From the NCBI GenBank assembly GCA_035633115.1, contig DASQFN010000058.1, positions 1 through 64,000 of the forward strand: a DNA stretch of 64,000 bases. Direction: 5' to 3'. This document shows, in pieces, positions 26,427 through 35,088 of this stretch. The notes under the pieces are model-generated. The model was not told where the DNA came from, ran no database searches, and saw only the letters and a list, made by a program, of their open reading frames with translations. Both the position numbers and the translations under genes were made by a program. Each line of letters opens with the position of its first letter. Position 1 is the stretch's first letter. The DNA comes from Gemmatimonadaceae bacterium (GTDB taxonomy: Bacteria; Gemmatimonadota; Gemmatimonadetes; Gemmatimonadales; Gemmatimonadaceae).

Positions 26427-27233
26427 GTGATAATACAGTTTCTGGCGGTCGCCTTTCTCCTCCAGGCGCCGCAGCGCACAATCGCAATCGATGAACGCCT
26501 GGCGGCGGATGCGAAGCTTTCCGTAGGCGACAGGGTCATCCTCTCGGCAACGCCGGAATCTTCGACGGGCGACACGGTTGTAATCGCCGCGATTGTAAAG
26601 CGCGGGAACGATCCTGCCGAGGTGGCACGGAGCGAGTTTCGCATTCGGCTGCATCTCGATCACCTCCAGTCGCTCGCGGGTTACGGCGACAGAGTCGACA
26701 GGTTCGCGGTCGCGGCGCGTGGCGAGGCGGCGACGCAAAAGGCGATCGATGCAATCAATTCCGCGGCGTTTGGATTCCAGGCTCACCGTTCGAAGGACAT
26801 CGCTGTCGCGACGTCGAAGACTTTCCAGGTCGTAAGCCGTTTTCACAAGGCGATTGGCGTCATCACCATCGTCGCCAGCGCGATCTTTCTGCTCTGCATC
26901 ATGCTCCTGAAGGTCGAGGAGCGGCGGAGGGATGTCGCTGCGCTTCGGCTGATGGGCATCTCGCGCCGGACCGTGATGCGAGCCGTGGTGATCGAGGCCG
27001 CCCTCCTCGCGCTCGTCGGGAGCGCGCTCGGGGTCGGTGTCGGCTGGGTGGGCTCGCAGTTCGTCAACTGGTATTACCGCGGTGTTTACCGGACGCCGTT
27101 GTCATTCTCGATCATTACACCGGACATCGTGACGCTGGCGGTGACGCTCTCTCTGGTGCTTGGCATTGCGGCCGGGATTCTCGCGTCGCTCCGTCTGGTG
27201 CGCACGCCGCCCCTCGTTCTCTTCGGGCGCTGA
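26427..27233 (+). CDS. ABC exporter permease, FtsX/MacB-type (first)
   Basis: A 268-residue FtsX-family permease starting GTG 26427. The N-terminus is a short hydrophobic segment (MIIQFLAVAFLLQ), then a periplasmic region (VGDRVILSATPESSTGD, VVIAAIVKRGNDPAEVARSE). Three C-terminal membrane helices carry the conserved coupling region LLKVEERRRDVAALRLMGIS. It is shorter than a usual MacB-like permease of about 400 residues because the N-terminal helix and loop are reduced. Its last base overlaps the next permease start, so it is the first gene of a four-gene coupled export operon. Confidence 0.82.
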   Translation: MIIQFLAVAFLLQAPQRTIAIDERLAADAKLSVGDRVILSATPESSTGDTVVIAAIVKRGNDPAEVARSEFRIRLHLDHLQSLAGYGDRVDRFAVAARGEAATQKAIDAINSAAFGFQAHRSKDIAVATSKTFQVVSRFHKAIGVITIVASAIFLLCIMLLKVEERRRDVAALRLMGISRRTVMRAVVIEAALLALVGSALGVGVGWVGSQFVNWYYRGVYRTPLSFSIITPDIVTLAVTLSLVLGIAAGILASLRLVRTPPLVLFGR

Positions 27234-28417
27234 TGCCGTTCACACTTGCATGGACGTCGCTCAGGCGTCACGGCACGCGAACATTGCTCGCGATGCTCGG
27301 CGTGGCAGTTGCCGCGGCGATGTTGCTCGACATGGTGATGATGTCCACCGGCATGCGCGAATCGTTTCGCAAGCTCCTCTTGTCACGTGGATTTCAGATC
27401 CGGCTCGCTCCCAAGGGAACGCTGCCCTTCGACACCGATGCGACAATCGAGAACACCAGCGGAATCATCCGGGTTCTGCGGCAGAATCCCGACTTCACAA
27501 CGATCAGTGCAGTGCTCGGCGGAACGATTCACATTCCGCGCGGCGATCGAGTCATCACGAGCTCGGCACTTGGACTGGACCCGCGCGTTCAGGGCGACTA
27601 CGAGCTGCTTTCTGGAAGAGATCCGCTTGCACCGAACGAGATCGCCGGCAACGCCGATTTCATTCAGGCAACGGGCGCGCGCTTCGGTGACACGCTTACA
27701 GTCGCGAGCGGGTACGATCCGCAGACAAGAGAGTATTCGGGCTCACGGAAGCTCGTTCTCACCGGGCAGGTTCGTTTCCTTTTCGGTGCGGCGCGCCAGC
27801 GTGCGGCGGCCATGCGTCTGGCGACGCTTCAACAGATGAGCCCCGATAAGGCGGACGACGCATCGCTGTTCATGATCCGCGTGCGCGAGGGGGTCGACGT
27901 CGACTCGGCATACCGGTGGATCAAGGGCAAGGTTTTCACCGTCAACGTGATCTCGACCGAGCTGGCTCTCGACCAGGTGGACGAGCGCCTCCGCTACTTC
28001 CGCCAGCTGGCCGTGATACTCGGCAGCGTGAGCCTGTTCGTCGGGTTTCTCCTTGTCACTACACTCGTGACGGTCTCGGTCAACGAGCGCATCGGCGAGA
28101 TTGCTGTCATGCGCGCCCTCGGGGTGTCGCGTGCTCACATTGTTCAGCAGATCGTCCTCGAAGGCGTGGCGATCAGTCTCGTCGGAGCTTTCGCCGGCTT
28201 GTTGCTGGGACTCGTCACCGGCCGGTACCTGAATGGAATTCTGACATCGTTCCCGGGGCTGCCGGAGGCAATCGACTTCTTCCTCTTTCAGCCGAAGTCA
28301 GCGTGGACGGCGCTCGGGCTGCTCGCTCTCTCGGGAATTGCAGCCGGCGTCTACCCGTCGTTTCGCGCCTCTTCATTGCCCATCGCGACGACTCTGCGTG
28401 AGGAGGCGATCGCGTGA
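27233..28417 (+). CDS. ABC exporter permease, FtsX/MacB-type (second)
   Basis: A 394-residue permease of standard length. It has an N-terminal helix (TRTLLAMLGVAVAAAMLLDM), a large periplasmic MacB-like domain (about 60-250, with RGDRVITSSALGLDPRVQGD and FIQATGARFGDTLTVASG), and three C-terminal helices with the FtsX coupling motif VNERIGEIAVMRALGVSRAH. It overlaps the ATPase gene by 4 bp. Together with the first permease it would make the membrane heterodimer of the exporter. Confidence 0.88.
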   Translation: MPFTLAWTSLRRHGTRTLLAMLGVAVAAAMLLDMVMMSTGMRESFRKLLLSRGFQIRLAPKGTLPFDTDATIENTSGIIRVLRQNPDFTTISAVLGGTIHIPRGDRVITSSALGLDPRVQGDYELLSGRDPLAPNEIAGNADFIQATGARFGDTLTVASGYDPQTREYSGSRKLVLTGQVRFLFGAARQRAAAMRLATLQQMSPDKADDASLFMIRVREGVDVDSAYRWIKGKVFTVNVISTELALDQVDERLRYFRQLAVILGSVSLFVGFLLVTTLVTVSVNERIGEIAVMRALGVSRAHIVQQIVLEGVAISLVGAFAGLLLGLVTGRYLNGILTSFPGLPEAIDFFLFQPKSAWTALGLLALSGIAAGVYPSFRASSLPIATTLREEAIA

Positions 28418-29139
28418 CGAGCATCGAAAGCCCGAGGCAGGCGGCGATGAGCAGTTCGGGTGAGCGGCCCACAGTCGTCGAAGCGCGGGGCCTGACGCGG
28501 AACTACGCCTTCGGCAAGGAAGTGGTCCACGCGCTGTGCGGCGTGACATTCGATGTGCCGGCGGGCGACTATGTGGCCATCGTCGGTCCATCGGGCTGCG
28601 GAAAGTCGACCCTCCTGAATCTGCTCGGCGCAATCGACCGGTCCACACAGGGATCGGTTGTGATCAACGGCACCGACGTCGCGCGAATGACGGATCGCGA
28701 CGCAACCTCGTTTCGCCTCCGCAACATCGGGTTCGTCTTCCAGCGTTTCTATCTTATGCCCACGCTTTCGGCTCGTGAGAACGTGGAGTTGCCAATGGCC
28801 GAGGCAGGGATTTCGAAAGCGGATCGCCAGGCGCGGGCGAGGGAGCTGCTTACCTATGTGGGTCTGGCTCACCGCGAGCGACACCGGCCGTCCGAGCTGT
28901 CGGGCGGCGAGCAGCAGCGAGTGGCAATCGCGCGCGCACTCTCCAATCGTCCCGCAATCCTTCTTGCCGACGAGCCGACAGGAGAGCTGGATGCGCGGAC
29001 AGGCGCGGAAATAATCGCGCTTTTCGGCCGGCTGAACCGCGACGGCACCACACTCATCGTTGTGACGCACGATGAAGAGCTCGCAAGTGCCGCGAAGCGC
29101 AAGATCCACATGCGCGACGGACTGATCGTCGACGGCTGA
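28414..29139 (+). CDS. ABC transporter ATPase, LolD/MacB type
   Basis: A 241-residue ATPase with Walker A GPSGCGKSTLL, Q-loop FVFQRFYLMPTLSARENVEL, signature LSGGEQQRVAIARAL, Walker B ILLADEPTGELD and the H-switch VVTHDEELA. The FYLMPTLSARENVELPM stretch and GELDARTG are those of the MacB/LolD export subfamily that works with FtsX permeases. A second ATG at 28447 would remove 11 residues; the GTG start in a GTGA overlap is preferred because the whole operon is coupled. Confidence 0.93.
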   Translation: MTSIESPRQAAMSSSGERPTVVEARGLTRNYAFGKEVVHALCGVTFDVPAGDYVAIVGPSGCGKSTLLNLLGAIDRSTQGSVVINGTDVARMTDRDATSFRLRNIGFVFQRFYLMPTLSARENVELPMAEAGISKADRQARARELLTYVGLAHRERHRPSELSGGEQQRVAIARALSNRPAILLADEPTGELDARTGAEIIALFGRLNRDGTTLIVVTHDEELASAAKRKIHMRDGLIVDG

Positions 29140-29142
29140 GAG

Positions 29143-30678
29143 ATGATTTCGCTTCTCGCGTTCCGAAACATCGTTTATCGGCCGTGGCGGTCGGTCCTTC
29201 TGTTTTTTGGATATGGCGTTGGCGTGTCAGTGATGATCGTTCTGCTCTCGATTGGCGAGGCGCTGCTCTCACAGGCCCGCGACGAGAAGCTCATCGGAGG
29301 CGGCTCCATCACAGTCCTGCCGCAGGGAATCGACGTCGAGGTGATGAAAACCGGAGGTGTGGGCGGGCTCTTCTTCTCTATAGACCACAGTCGGTTCATC
29401 TACCGGCAGCTGCTGGCGTCGCCCCGGCTGACTTCGCTCGTGTCAGGCGTCGCACCCCAGATCGACGGTCGCGTGCTCTATATGGTCGTGGGGCCAGGTC
29501 AGGAATACACCGTGCGCGCCGCTGGCGAGATACCCTCGGCCAACGCGAAAGTAAATGCAGCCCCCGACTTGACCGCCGGTAGCTGGACCGACGACGAAGG
29601 CGACCGAAAGTGGATTTCTCCCACGCTCGCCGAGCTGCGCCACGAGATAGATCGCTTTCATTTCCCTCCCGACAGCATCGCAAACCCCGACAGCTGGGCG
29701 GAATGGCACTACTTCAACGTCCTCTCGGCTGACCGGAAGCGGTGGGCATTCATTTCCCTTATTGTCGCCGGAGACGTCAGGGCCGGCGACTGGGGTGGAA
29801 GCGTGACGATCACTTTGCGCGACGAAGGTCGGGCATCCAGGAAGTTCGTTTCGTACATCCCGCGAGAACGTGTGCGATTCTCGACCAGCGAGGCAGACCT
29901 TCGGCTGGGCACGTCGATGGTCTCAGTGGACGGCAATGGCAATTACATAGTTCGCGCGACAGCGGCGGAGGAAAATGGAGGGGCGGGCGGCACCATCAAC
30001 GTGTCGCTCGTCGTGACGCCGAGCCGTGGGGCGTATTTTCCCGGCGCGACTTATACATCGGGTGATTTCGTCTCGGGCTATACGGTTCCGGGGCTGCGCG
30101 CCTCGGCGACTGGTCAGATCTGCGTCAGTGGTGAATGCGAGCGTTTCGAGAACGCACAGTCGTACCACGACCACAACTGGGGAGTGTGGCGGGGAGTCAG
30201 CTGGGACTGGGGGGCGTCGCGCGCCGGCGCCTATACAATATTGTATGGCCGGGTAATCGGGCCCGAGCGCCAGGGCAGCGCGACGCCACTTCTGGTCTAC
30301 CTCGTGGACTCGCTTGGCTTCCGATCCGTGTTCCGTCCGAAGAATGTCGCTTACGAGGACAATCGCGAGATCGTGATCAATGGACGCAGAGTTCGCGTTC
30401 CCTCGAGAGCCGCCTTTGCCGACGTGCGCGGAGATGACACCCTTCGCGTCGAGCTCTCGATCGAGGACGCAATCGGTACGGACACTCGTGTTCAGTCGGG
30501 CATCGCCACGCCTTTCGTCGGCCGGAAGGAAAGCGAGAGGCCGGCAGTTCTGACGGGTGTCGGCGACCCGAGGAATCCCTACTTCATCCAGATGAAGGGG
30601 ACGGCGCGCATTTCCGGCCGCGTTGGCGGTTCGCCCATCGCCGGAACCGGCAGCGGGTTTTTTGAGACTTACCGGTGA
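29143..30678 (+). CDS. FtsX-type membrane segment fused to an AttH/CrtC-like calycin
   Basis: A 511-residue protein. Residues 1-45 copy the first helix of an FtsX permease (LLAFRNIVYRPWRSVLLFFG, then VSVMIVLLSIGEALL). After a linker comes a lipocalin-like domain of the CrtC/AttH (PF07143/PF09410) type: WAEWHYFNVLS, FVSGYTVPGLRASATGQICV and the family hallmark SYHDHNWGVWRGVSWDWGAS. These domains bind long apolar ligands. Gene order (two permeases, ATPase, AttH-like) matches AttEFGH exporters, but here the lipocalin is carried on a permease-like anchor. It may hand a lipid substrate to or from the exporter; the ligand is unknown. Confidence 0.75.
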   Translation: MISLLAFRNIVYRPWRSVLLFFGYGVGVSVMIVLLSIGEALLSQARDEKLIGGGSITVLPQGIDVEVMKTGGVGGLFFSIDHSRFIYRQLLASPRLTSLVSGVAPQIDGRVLYMVVGPGQEYTVRAAGEIPSANAKVNAAPDLTAGSWTDDEGDRKWISPTLAELRHEIDRFHFPPDSIANPDSWAEWHYFNVLSADRKRWAFISLIVAGDVRAGDWGGSVTITLRDEGRASRKFVSYIPRERVRFSTSEADLRLGTSMVSVDGNGNYIVRATAAEENGGAGGTINVSLVVTPSRGAYFPGATYTSGDFVSGYTVPGLRASATGQICVSGECERFENAQSYHDHNWGVWRGVSWDWGASRAGAYTILYGRVIGPERQGSATPLLVYLVDSLGFRSVFRPKNVAYEDNREIVINGRRVRVPSRAAFADVRGDDTLRVELSIEDAIGTDTRVQSGIATPFVGRKESERPAVLTGVGDPRNPYFIQMKGTARISGRVGGSPIAGTGSGFFETYR

Positions 30679-30686
30679 AACCCATT

Positions 30687-30769
30687 GAACGGATAAACGG
30701 ATCAGAAACAGGAAATGATCTGAAGAATAGGTTCCTGTTTCTGATCCGTTCAATCGGTTTTATCCGTTC
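30687..30769. terminator. Long hairpin between convergent genes
   Basis: Left arm 30687-30714 (GAACGGATAAACGGATCAGA...) pairs with right arm 30732-30769, which carries a 10-base insertion (about CCGATTGAAC). The stem closing the 17-nt loop (ACGGATCAGAAACAGGAA) is perfect over 18 bp. It sits between the ABC operon and the minus-strand gene at 30773 and may end transcription both ways, or be a short repeat element. Confidence 0.6.
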
Positions 30770-30772
30770 TTT

Positions 30773-31444
30773 CTAGAGTCGCTTATCGGTGGGATCTCGT
30801 CCCGGTACCGAAGCGGGATTGTTGTCGATCCGGTCCTTTACGTTATCGACCGCATCGATGACGCGATTCGTCCCTCGTCGGGCCGTGTCGCTGAGGCTGT
30901 CGGAGAGATTCTCGGTCGAATTCTCGAGTCGGTTCATCCGCTCCCGCGTGGTCACCGACGAAAGATTCCGGCCGTACGCCTCTTCAGCGTATGGCCGCAC
31001 AGTCGTCCAGTCCCCGTGACGCGAGCGAAGATCGTTGCCCCATCCCTTCTGCAGGTCGGGCTCGACCTCGTCGAACGTTCTTCCGCTGTAGTCAGGGTTC
31101 AGGCTGGCGATGTGCCCCAGCTGATACGCCGGACGGACGTCGTCGTATCTCCTGTCGGCGATCCGGTCGGACCGTTTCTCGAAGCTATCACGGAAGTAGG
31201 TGTCGTCGTCGGTCGTGAAGTGATGGGCGGCATCCGCCACTGCGCGTCCGGCCCACCATCCGCCAACTGCGCCAGCGATTCCACCAATGATCGTTCCGAT
31301 CGGACCGGCCGCTGAACCTATCGCGGCGCCGGCTACCCCTCCTGAGACTCCACCAACAGCCTCACCAACATCGTCGCCAATGCCCGGGCGGTCGTCTGGT
31401 AACACGCCGCTTTTCAGCGGCTCGAGATTGTCCTTGCGGTCCAT
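30773..31444 (-). CDS. Hypothetical glycine-zipper protein
   Basis: A 223-residue protein from ATG 31444, chosen because AAGGAGGAG precedes it; the frame is open to 31531 without a better signal. Residues 25-70 form a glycine-zipper-like hydrophobic segment (GGVSGGVAGAAIGSAAGPIG, TIIGGIAGAVGGWWAGRAVA). The rest is charged and repeats short hydrophilic blocks (DDTYFRDSFEKRSDRIADRR and ADLQKGWG-like). Glycine zippers insert in or associate with membranes. Stress-type proteins in soil bacteria share this plan, but no function is assigned. Confidence 0.7.
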   Translation of the reverse strand: MDRKDNLEPLKSGVLPDDRPGIGDDVGEAVGGVSGGVAGAAIGSAAGPIGTIIGGIAGAVGGWWAGRAVADAAHHFTTDDDTYFRDSFEKRSDRIADRRYDDVRPAYQLGHIASLNPDYSGRTFDEVEPDLQKGWGNDLRSRHGDWTTVRPYAEEAYGRNLSSVTTRERMNRLENSTENLSDSLSDTARRGTNRVIDAVDNVKDRIDNNPASVPGRDPTDKRL

Positions 31445-31560
31445 AACTCCTCCTTGGGAATCAAATTCGCAGATCTGCACTGCATCGACCCGATAAAGGG
31501 CAATTTCGAGACCAGATTGTTCTCTTGACATTGCACGACGCGACGAGCCGATTCACGACC

Positions 31561-32370
31561 GTGAACGATCACATTTACGTCGGGACGCAGGGCTGGAACT
31601 ACGAGGCATGGATCGGCCCATTCTACCCGGCGAACACGAGGCCGGCCGACTTTCTATCGGTGTACTCGCGCGCCTTCGATTCGGTCGAAGTGGATTCAAC
31701 CTTCTATGGGGTGCCTGCCGCTACGACGCTCGACTCATGGGCGCATCGCACGCCGCCGGGATTCGTGTTCTCGCTCAAGATGCCGCAGGAGGTGACGCAC
31801 GAGCAGCGGCTCCGCAATGCCACGGGAGTTTCCGGGCAATTCTACGAGCGGATCCGCGAGCTGGGCGCGAAGCTCGGGCCCGTTCTCGTTCAGCTTGGAC
31901 CGGACTTCGAGCCCAACGAGCTCCCGGCGCTCGTCGACTTCATCGGCCGCCTGCCCGATGACATCCGGTTCGCGGTCGAGTTTCGCCATCGCGGCTGGAT
32001 CACCGAGGGAATCCTGGCACTCCTGCGCGACCGGAACATTGCGCTCGCACTCGTCGAGGGCCGGTGGATTCCCCGCAGGACGATGCTGGCGCTCACGCGC
32101 CGGCCCACTGCGGACTTCATCTATGTCCGCTGGATGGGGCCGCACCGCGATCTGGTCGACTATTCACGGGTGCAGGTGGATCGCTCGCGCGAAATCGAAG
32201 CATGGACCAATGCGATGCTGGAGATCGCCGGTCAGGTGAAAGCTGTCTACTGCTACATCGCCAACACTTTTACCGGCCATAGCCCATCCACCGCGCGCGA
32301 CCTCCAGCGGAGGGTGGGGCAAACCCCGGTCGATCCGGAGAAGCTGGGCGAGCAGTTGTCGCTGTTCTAG
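31561..32370 (+). CDS. DUF72 (YecE-like) protein
   Basis: About 269 residues if started at GTG 31561, placing the conserved IYVGTQGWNYEAWIGPFYP near the N-terminus as in relatives; TTG 31525 is an in-frame alternative but overlaps a TTGACA that may be a -35 box. Other family marks are FDSVEVDSTFYGVPA, FVFSLKMPQEVTHEQRL, and FAVEFRHRGWI; ADFIYVRWMGPHRD is near the end. DUF72 proteins have a TIM-barrel fold of unknown reaction. The gene is divergent from the glycine-zipper gene. Confidence 0.85.
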   Translation: MNDHIYVGTQGWNYEAWIGPFYPANTRPADFLSVYSRAFDSVEVDSTFYGVPAATTLDSWAHRTPPGFVFSLKMPQEVTHEQRLRNATGVSGQFYERIRELGAKLGPVLVQLGPDFEPNELPALVDFIGRLPDDIRFAVEFRHRGWITEGILALLRDRNIALALVEGRWIPRRTMLALTRRPTADFIYVRWMGPHRDLVDYSRVQVDRSREIEAWTNAMLEIAGQVKAVYCYIANTFTGHSPSTARDLQRRVGQTPVDPEKLGEQLSLF

Positions 32371-32385
32371 TCCGTACATTGAGGG

Positions 32386-33081
32386 ATGAAAGTCGGCTCC
32401 AGTCTGGTCGTACTGGTTGCAGTCGTTGTCACGGCTGTGTTCGTTCGCCTTGGGCTGTGGCAGCTCGACCGCCTGCATGAGCGGCAACGCGTGAACGCCG
32501 GCCTGGCGAGCCGGGCAGTGGCCCCGCCGGTGCCGATTTCACAGTTGCCCACCGATACAGCCAACGCGCATTATCGTCGCGTTTCCGTGCAGGGTGCCTA
32601 CGATTACGCCAATGAAACGGTCCTTACTCTGAGGTCGCGCGACGGGTCGCCGGGAGTCAACATAGTCACGCCCGTGCGGCTTCCATCGACCGACACCGCC
32701 GTGCTCGTCGTACGGGGATGGGTCTACTCGCCGAACGGAATGACCGTGGATCTCACGAGGTGGCGGGAGGCGCCAGAGCTCAACGGAAGCGGGTTCGTGG
32801 AAACGTATCCGCCCGCCCGACAGGGAGCTAACGCGTCGCCGAGTCACAGCAATGCATACCGCTGGCTCGATCGGCAGGAGCTGGAGAAGCGCTTTCGCTA
32901 TCCCCTCAAGCCGTTCTACGTCGTGCTGACATCGCCACCGGCCGATACGACGAAGGACACGCCCCCTCGTCTGAACGTCCCGCCCATGGACGAAGGCCCG
33001 CACAAGTCCTACGCAATTCAGTGGTTTTCCTTTGCGGCCATCTCTATTATTGGAACAATCCTCTTTCTGAGACGGAAATGA
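32386..33081 (+). CDS. SURF1-family protein, cytochrome oxidase assembly
   Basis: A 231-residue SURF1 homologue with the two terminal membrane helices (LVVLVAVVVTAVFVRLGLWQ and FSFAAISIIGTILFLRRK) and the family motifs LGLWQLDRLHERQ, VSVQGAYDYANE, VLVVRGWV and HKSYAIQWFSFA. SURF1 proteins help insert heme a into cytochrome c oxidase subunit I. No oxidase genes are in the window. The start has a GAGGG site. Its stop overlaps the acyl-CoA dehydrogenase start (ATGA), a common but functionally unclear pairing. Confidence 0.88.
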   Translation: MKVGSSLVVLVAVVVTAVFVRLGLWQLDRLHERQRVNAGLASRAVAPPVPISQLPTDTANAHYRRVSVQGAYDYANETVLTLRSRDGSPGVNIVTPVRLPSTDTAVLVVRGWVYSPNGMTVDLTRWREAPELNGSGFVETYPPARQGANASPSHSNAYRWLDRQELEKRFRYPLKPFYVVLTSPPADTTKDTPPRLNVPPMDEGPHKSYAIQWFSFAAISIIGTILFLRRK

Positions 33082-35012
33082 CCGAGCACGCCGAAGCGCT
33101 CGCCACCGAAAAAGAAGCGCGCGACGTCGCCGAATCGGCGCGCGAGACGGAGTGGGTGCACCCGAGCTTCGCTCGCGAGCTCTACCTCGGCCGGTTTCGT
33201 CTGGATCTGATCCATCCGCACCCGCCGGAGGATGAGGCAGAAGCGGCTCGCGCAAAACCGTTTCTCGACAAGCTCGCCGACTTCATGGCAAGAGTGAACT
33301 CGGAGGAGATCGATCGCACCGGAGAGATTCCGGAATCGCTGGTGCAGGAGCTCCGCGACATGGGCGCGTTCGGAATCAAGATTCCGAAAGAATACGGCGG
33401 CCTCGGCTTGTCGCAGATGACTTACATCCGCGCGATGGAGCTGGTTACGTCAAAGGACGGCTCGCTCGTCGCCCTTCTGTCCGCGAGCCAGTCCATCGGC
33501 GTCCCTCAGCCGCTCAAGCTCTTCGGTACCGACGATCAGAAGCGACGATTCTTCCCGCGCCTGGCGAAAGGCGCAATCTCGGCTTTTGCTCTCACCGAGG
33601 TGGACGCCGGCTCGGATCCGGCGAACATGCGCACCACCGCGACACCAACCGGCGATGGCGAGCATTTCGTAATCAACGGCGAAAAGCTCTGGTGCACTAA
33701 CGGAACGCGCGCCGAGCTGTTCGTCGTCATGGCTCGTACACCAGATCAGGAGGTGAAGGGGGAAAAAGTAAAGCAGATCACGGCGTTCATCGTCGACTCG
33801 GCCATGCCTGGCGTGGAGGTGAAGCATCGCCTGAGGTTCATGGGACTGAAGGCGATCGAGAACGGCGTCATCCGCTTCGACAACGTGAAGGTTCCGCGCG
33901 AGAACATTCTGTGGGGTGAAGGCAAGGGTTTGAAGCTCGCGCTGATTACGCTCAACACCGGGCGGCTCACGCTTCCCGCGGGAGCAACCGGCGGCGCGAA
34001 GGCGATGCTGCGGGTCGCGCGAAAATGGTCGATGGAGCGAGTGCAATGGGGCCAGCCGATTGGCAAGCACGAAGCCGTCGCACAGATGATCGCGAAGATG
34101 GCCGCGAATACGTTTGCGATGGAAGCAGTAGCCGAGCTCGCGACCGCCCTGTACGAGCGTGGGAACTACGACATCCGGTTAGAGGCGGCGATCGCCAAGC
34201 TCTATAACACTGAGCACGGCTGGAGAATCATCGACGACACCCTGCAGATTCGCGGAGGTCGCGGCTACGAGATGGCCGAATCTCTCGCCCGGCGCGGCGA
34301 GGAGGCGATTCCGGTGGAGCGCGCGATGCGCGATTTCCGCATCAATCTCATTTTCGAGGGATCGTCCGAGATCATGAGATTGTTCATCGCACGCGAAGCG
34401 GTGGACCATCACTTCAAGCTGGCGTTCGACATCGTGAAGCCGGAGTCGTCGATGAAGGAGCGGCTGAGCGCGATGGCGAAGTCGACGCCCTTCTATCTCA
34501 CGTGGTACCCGTCGCGGTGGGTCGGCACCGGACAGCTCAAGCGGTACGGCGAGTTCGGCAAGCTTGCCACGCACGTGCGGTTCATCGAGCGCAACACTCG
34601 CCACCTCGGCCGATCGATCTTTCATGCAATGGTGAGGTACGGGCCAAAGCTCGAGCGGAAGCAGGCGGTGCTGTTCCGCGCCGTGGACATCGGTGCCGAG
34701 CTGTTCGCAATGTCAGCAGCGTGCGTCCGCGCCGAGATGCTCGCAAAGAAAGGTCAGACGGGAGCGGTCGCGCTTGCGGATACGTTCTGCAGAGAGGCGC
34801 GGCTCAGGGTGCAGGAGCACTTCAGGAATCTCTACGGCCCGAACGACGCCAATCTCTACAAGCTTGCGATGAGCGTTCTCAAGGGAGAGCACGCGTGGCT
34901 CGAGCAGGGCATTGCCGCCTACGGAACCGAGATGGGACTGCCCCTCGCGCCAATCGCGCAGGAAGATTCACTGCGCCCATCCGAGCGCGGAGTGCTGGCG
35001 GGTATTCCCTGA
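33078..35012 (+). CDS. Acyl-CoA dehydrogenase family protein (644 aa)
   Basis: From ATG 33078, 644 residues, longer than the usual about 380 because of a C-terminal extension (about 450-644). FAD/acyl-CoA motifs: GIKIPKEYGGLGLSQMTYIR, FALTEVDAGSDPANM (substrate loop), INGEKLWCTNGTRAELFVVM, and the C-terminal flavin block LQIRGGRGYEMAESLARRGE with the catalytic acid region. The enzyme should oxidise an acyl-CoA in the cytoplasm. The extension contains further helices and a region HVRFIERNTRHLGRS resembling the C-terminal domain of long-form FadE-type enzymes. No electron-transfer flavoprotein gene is beside it. Confidence 0.9.
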   Translation: MTEHAEALATEKEARDVAESARETEWVHPSFARELYLGRFRLDLIHPHPPEDEAEAARAKPFLDKLADFMARVNSEEIDRTGEIPESLVQELRDMGAFGIKIPKEYGGLGLSQMTYIRAMELVTSKDGSLVALLSASQSIGVPQPLKLFGTDDQKRRFFPRLAKGAISAFALTEVDAGSDPANMRTTATPTGDGEHFVINGEKLWCTNGTRAELFVVMARTPDQEVKGEKVKQITAFIVDSAMPGVEVKHRLRFMGLKAIENGVIRFDNVKVPRENILWGEGKGLKLALITLNTGRLTLPAGATGGAKAMLRVARKWSMERVQWGQPIGKHEAVAQMIAKMAANTFAMEAVAELATALYERGNYDIRLEAAIAKLYNTEHGWRIIDDTLQIRGGRGYEMAESLARRGEEAIPVERAMRDFRINLIFEGSSEIMRLFIAREAVDHHFKLAFDIVKPESSMKERLSAMAKSTPFYLTWYPSRWVGTGQLKRYGEFGKLATHVRFIERNTRHLGRSIFHAMVRYGPKLERKQAVLFRAVDIGAELFAMSAACVRAEMLAKKGQTGAVALADTFCREARLRVQEHFRNLYGPNDANLYKLAMSVLKGEHAWLEQGIAAYGTEMGLPLAPIAQEDSLRPSERGVLAGIP

Positions 35013-35016
35013 ACTT

Positions 35017-35076
35017 CCCGGGCATCTATGACAGAAGGTCCGAATCTCTTCGAACCTTCCGTCATAGATGCCCGGG
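35017..35076. terminator. Near-perfect 28-bp stem hairpin
   Basis: CCCGGGCATCTATGACAGAA... (35017-35044) pairs with 35049-35076 with only 2 mismatches (one C/T, one A/G) around a four-base loop TCTC. It lies 5 bp after the dehydrogenase stop and 13 bp before the next gene's ATG. It lacks a T-run, so it may be an attenuator, a terminator or a short repeat. It overlaps no gene. Confidence 0.75.
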
Positions 35077-35088
35077 CCGGAGGCCCTC

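Noticed and set aside
31525-31560. TTG start of the DUF72 gene
   Set aside because: The TTGACA there reads better as a -35 element, and GTG 31561 gives the length and N-terminus expected for the family; kept only as an alternative.
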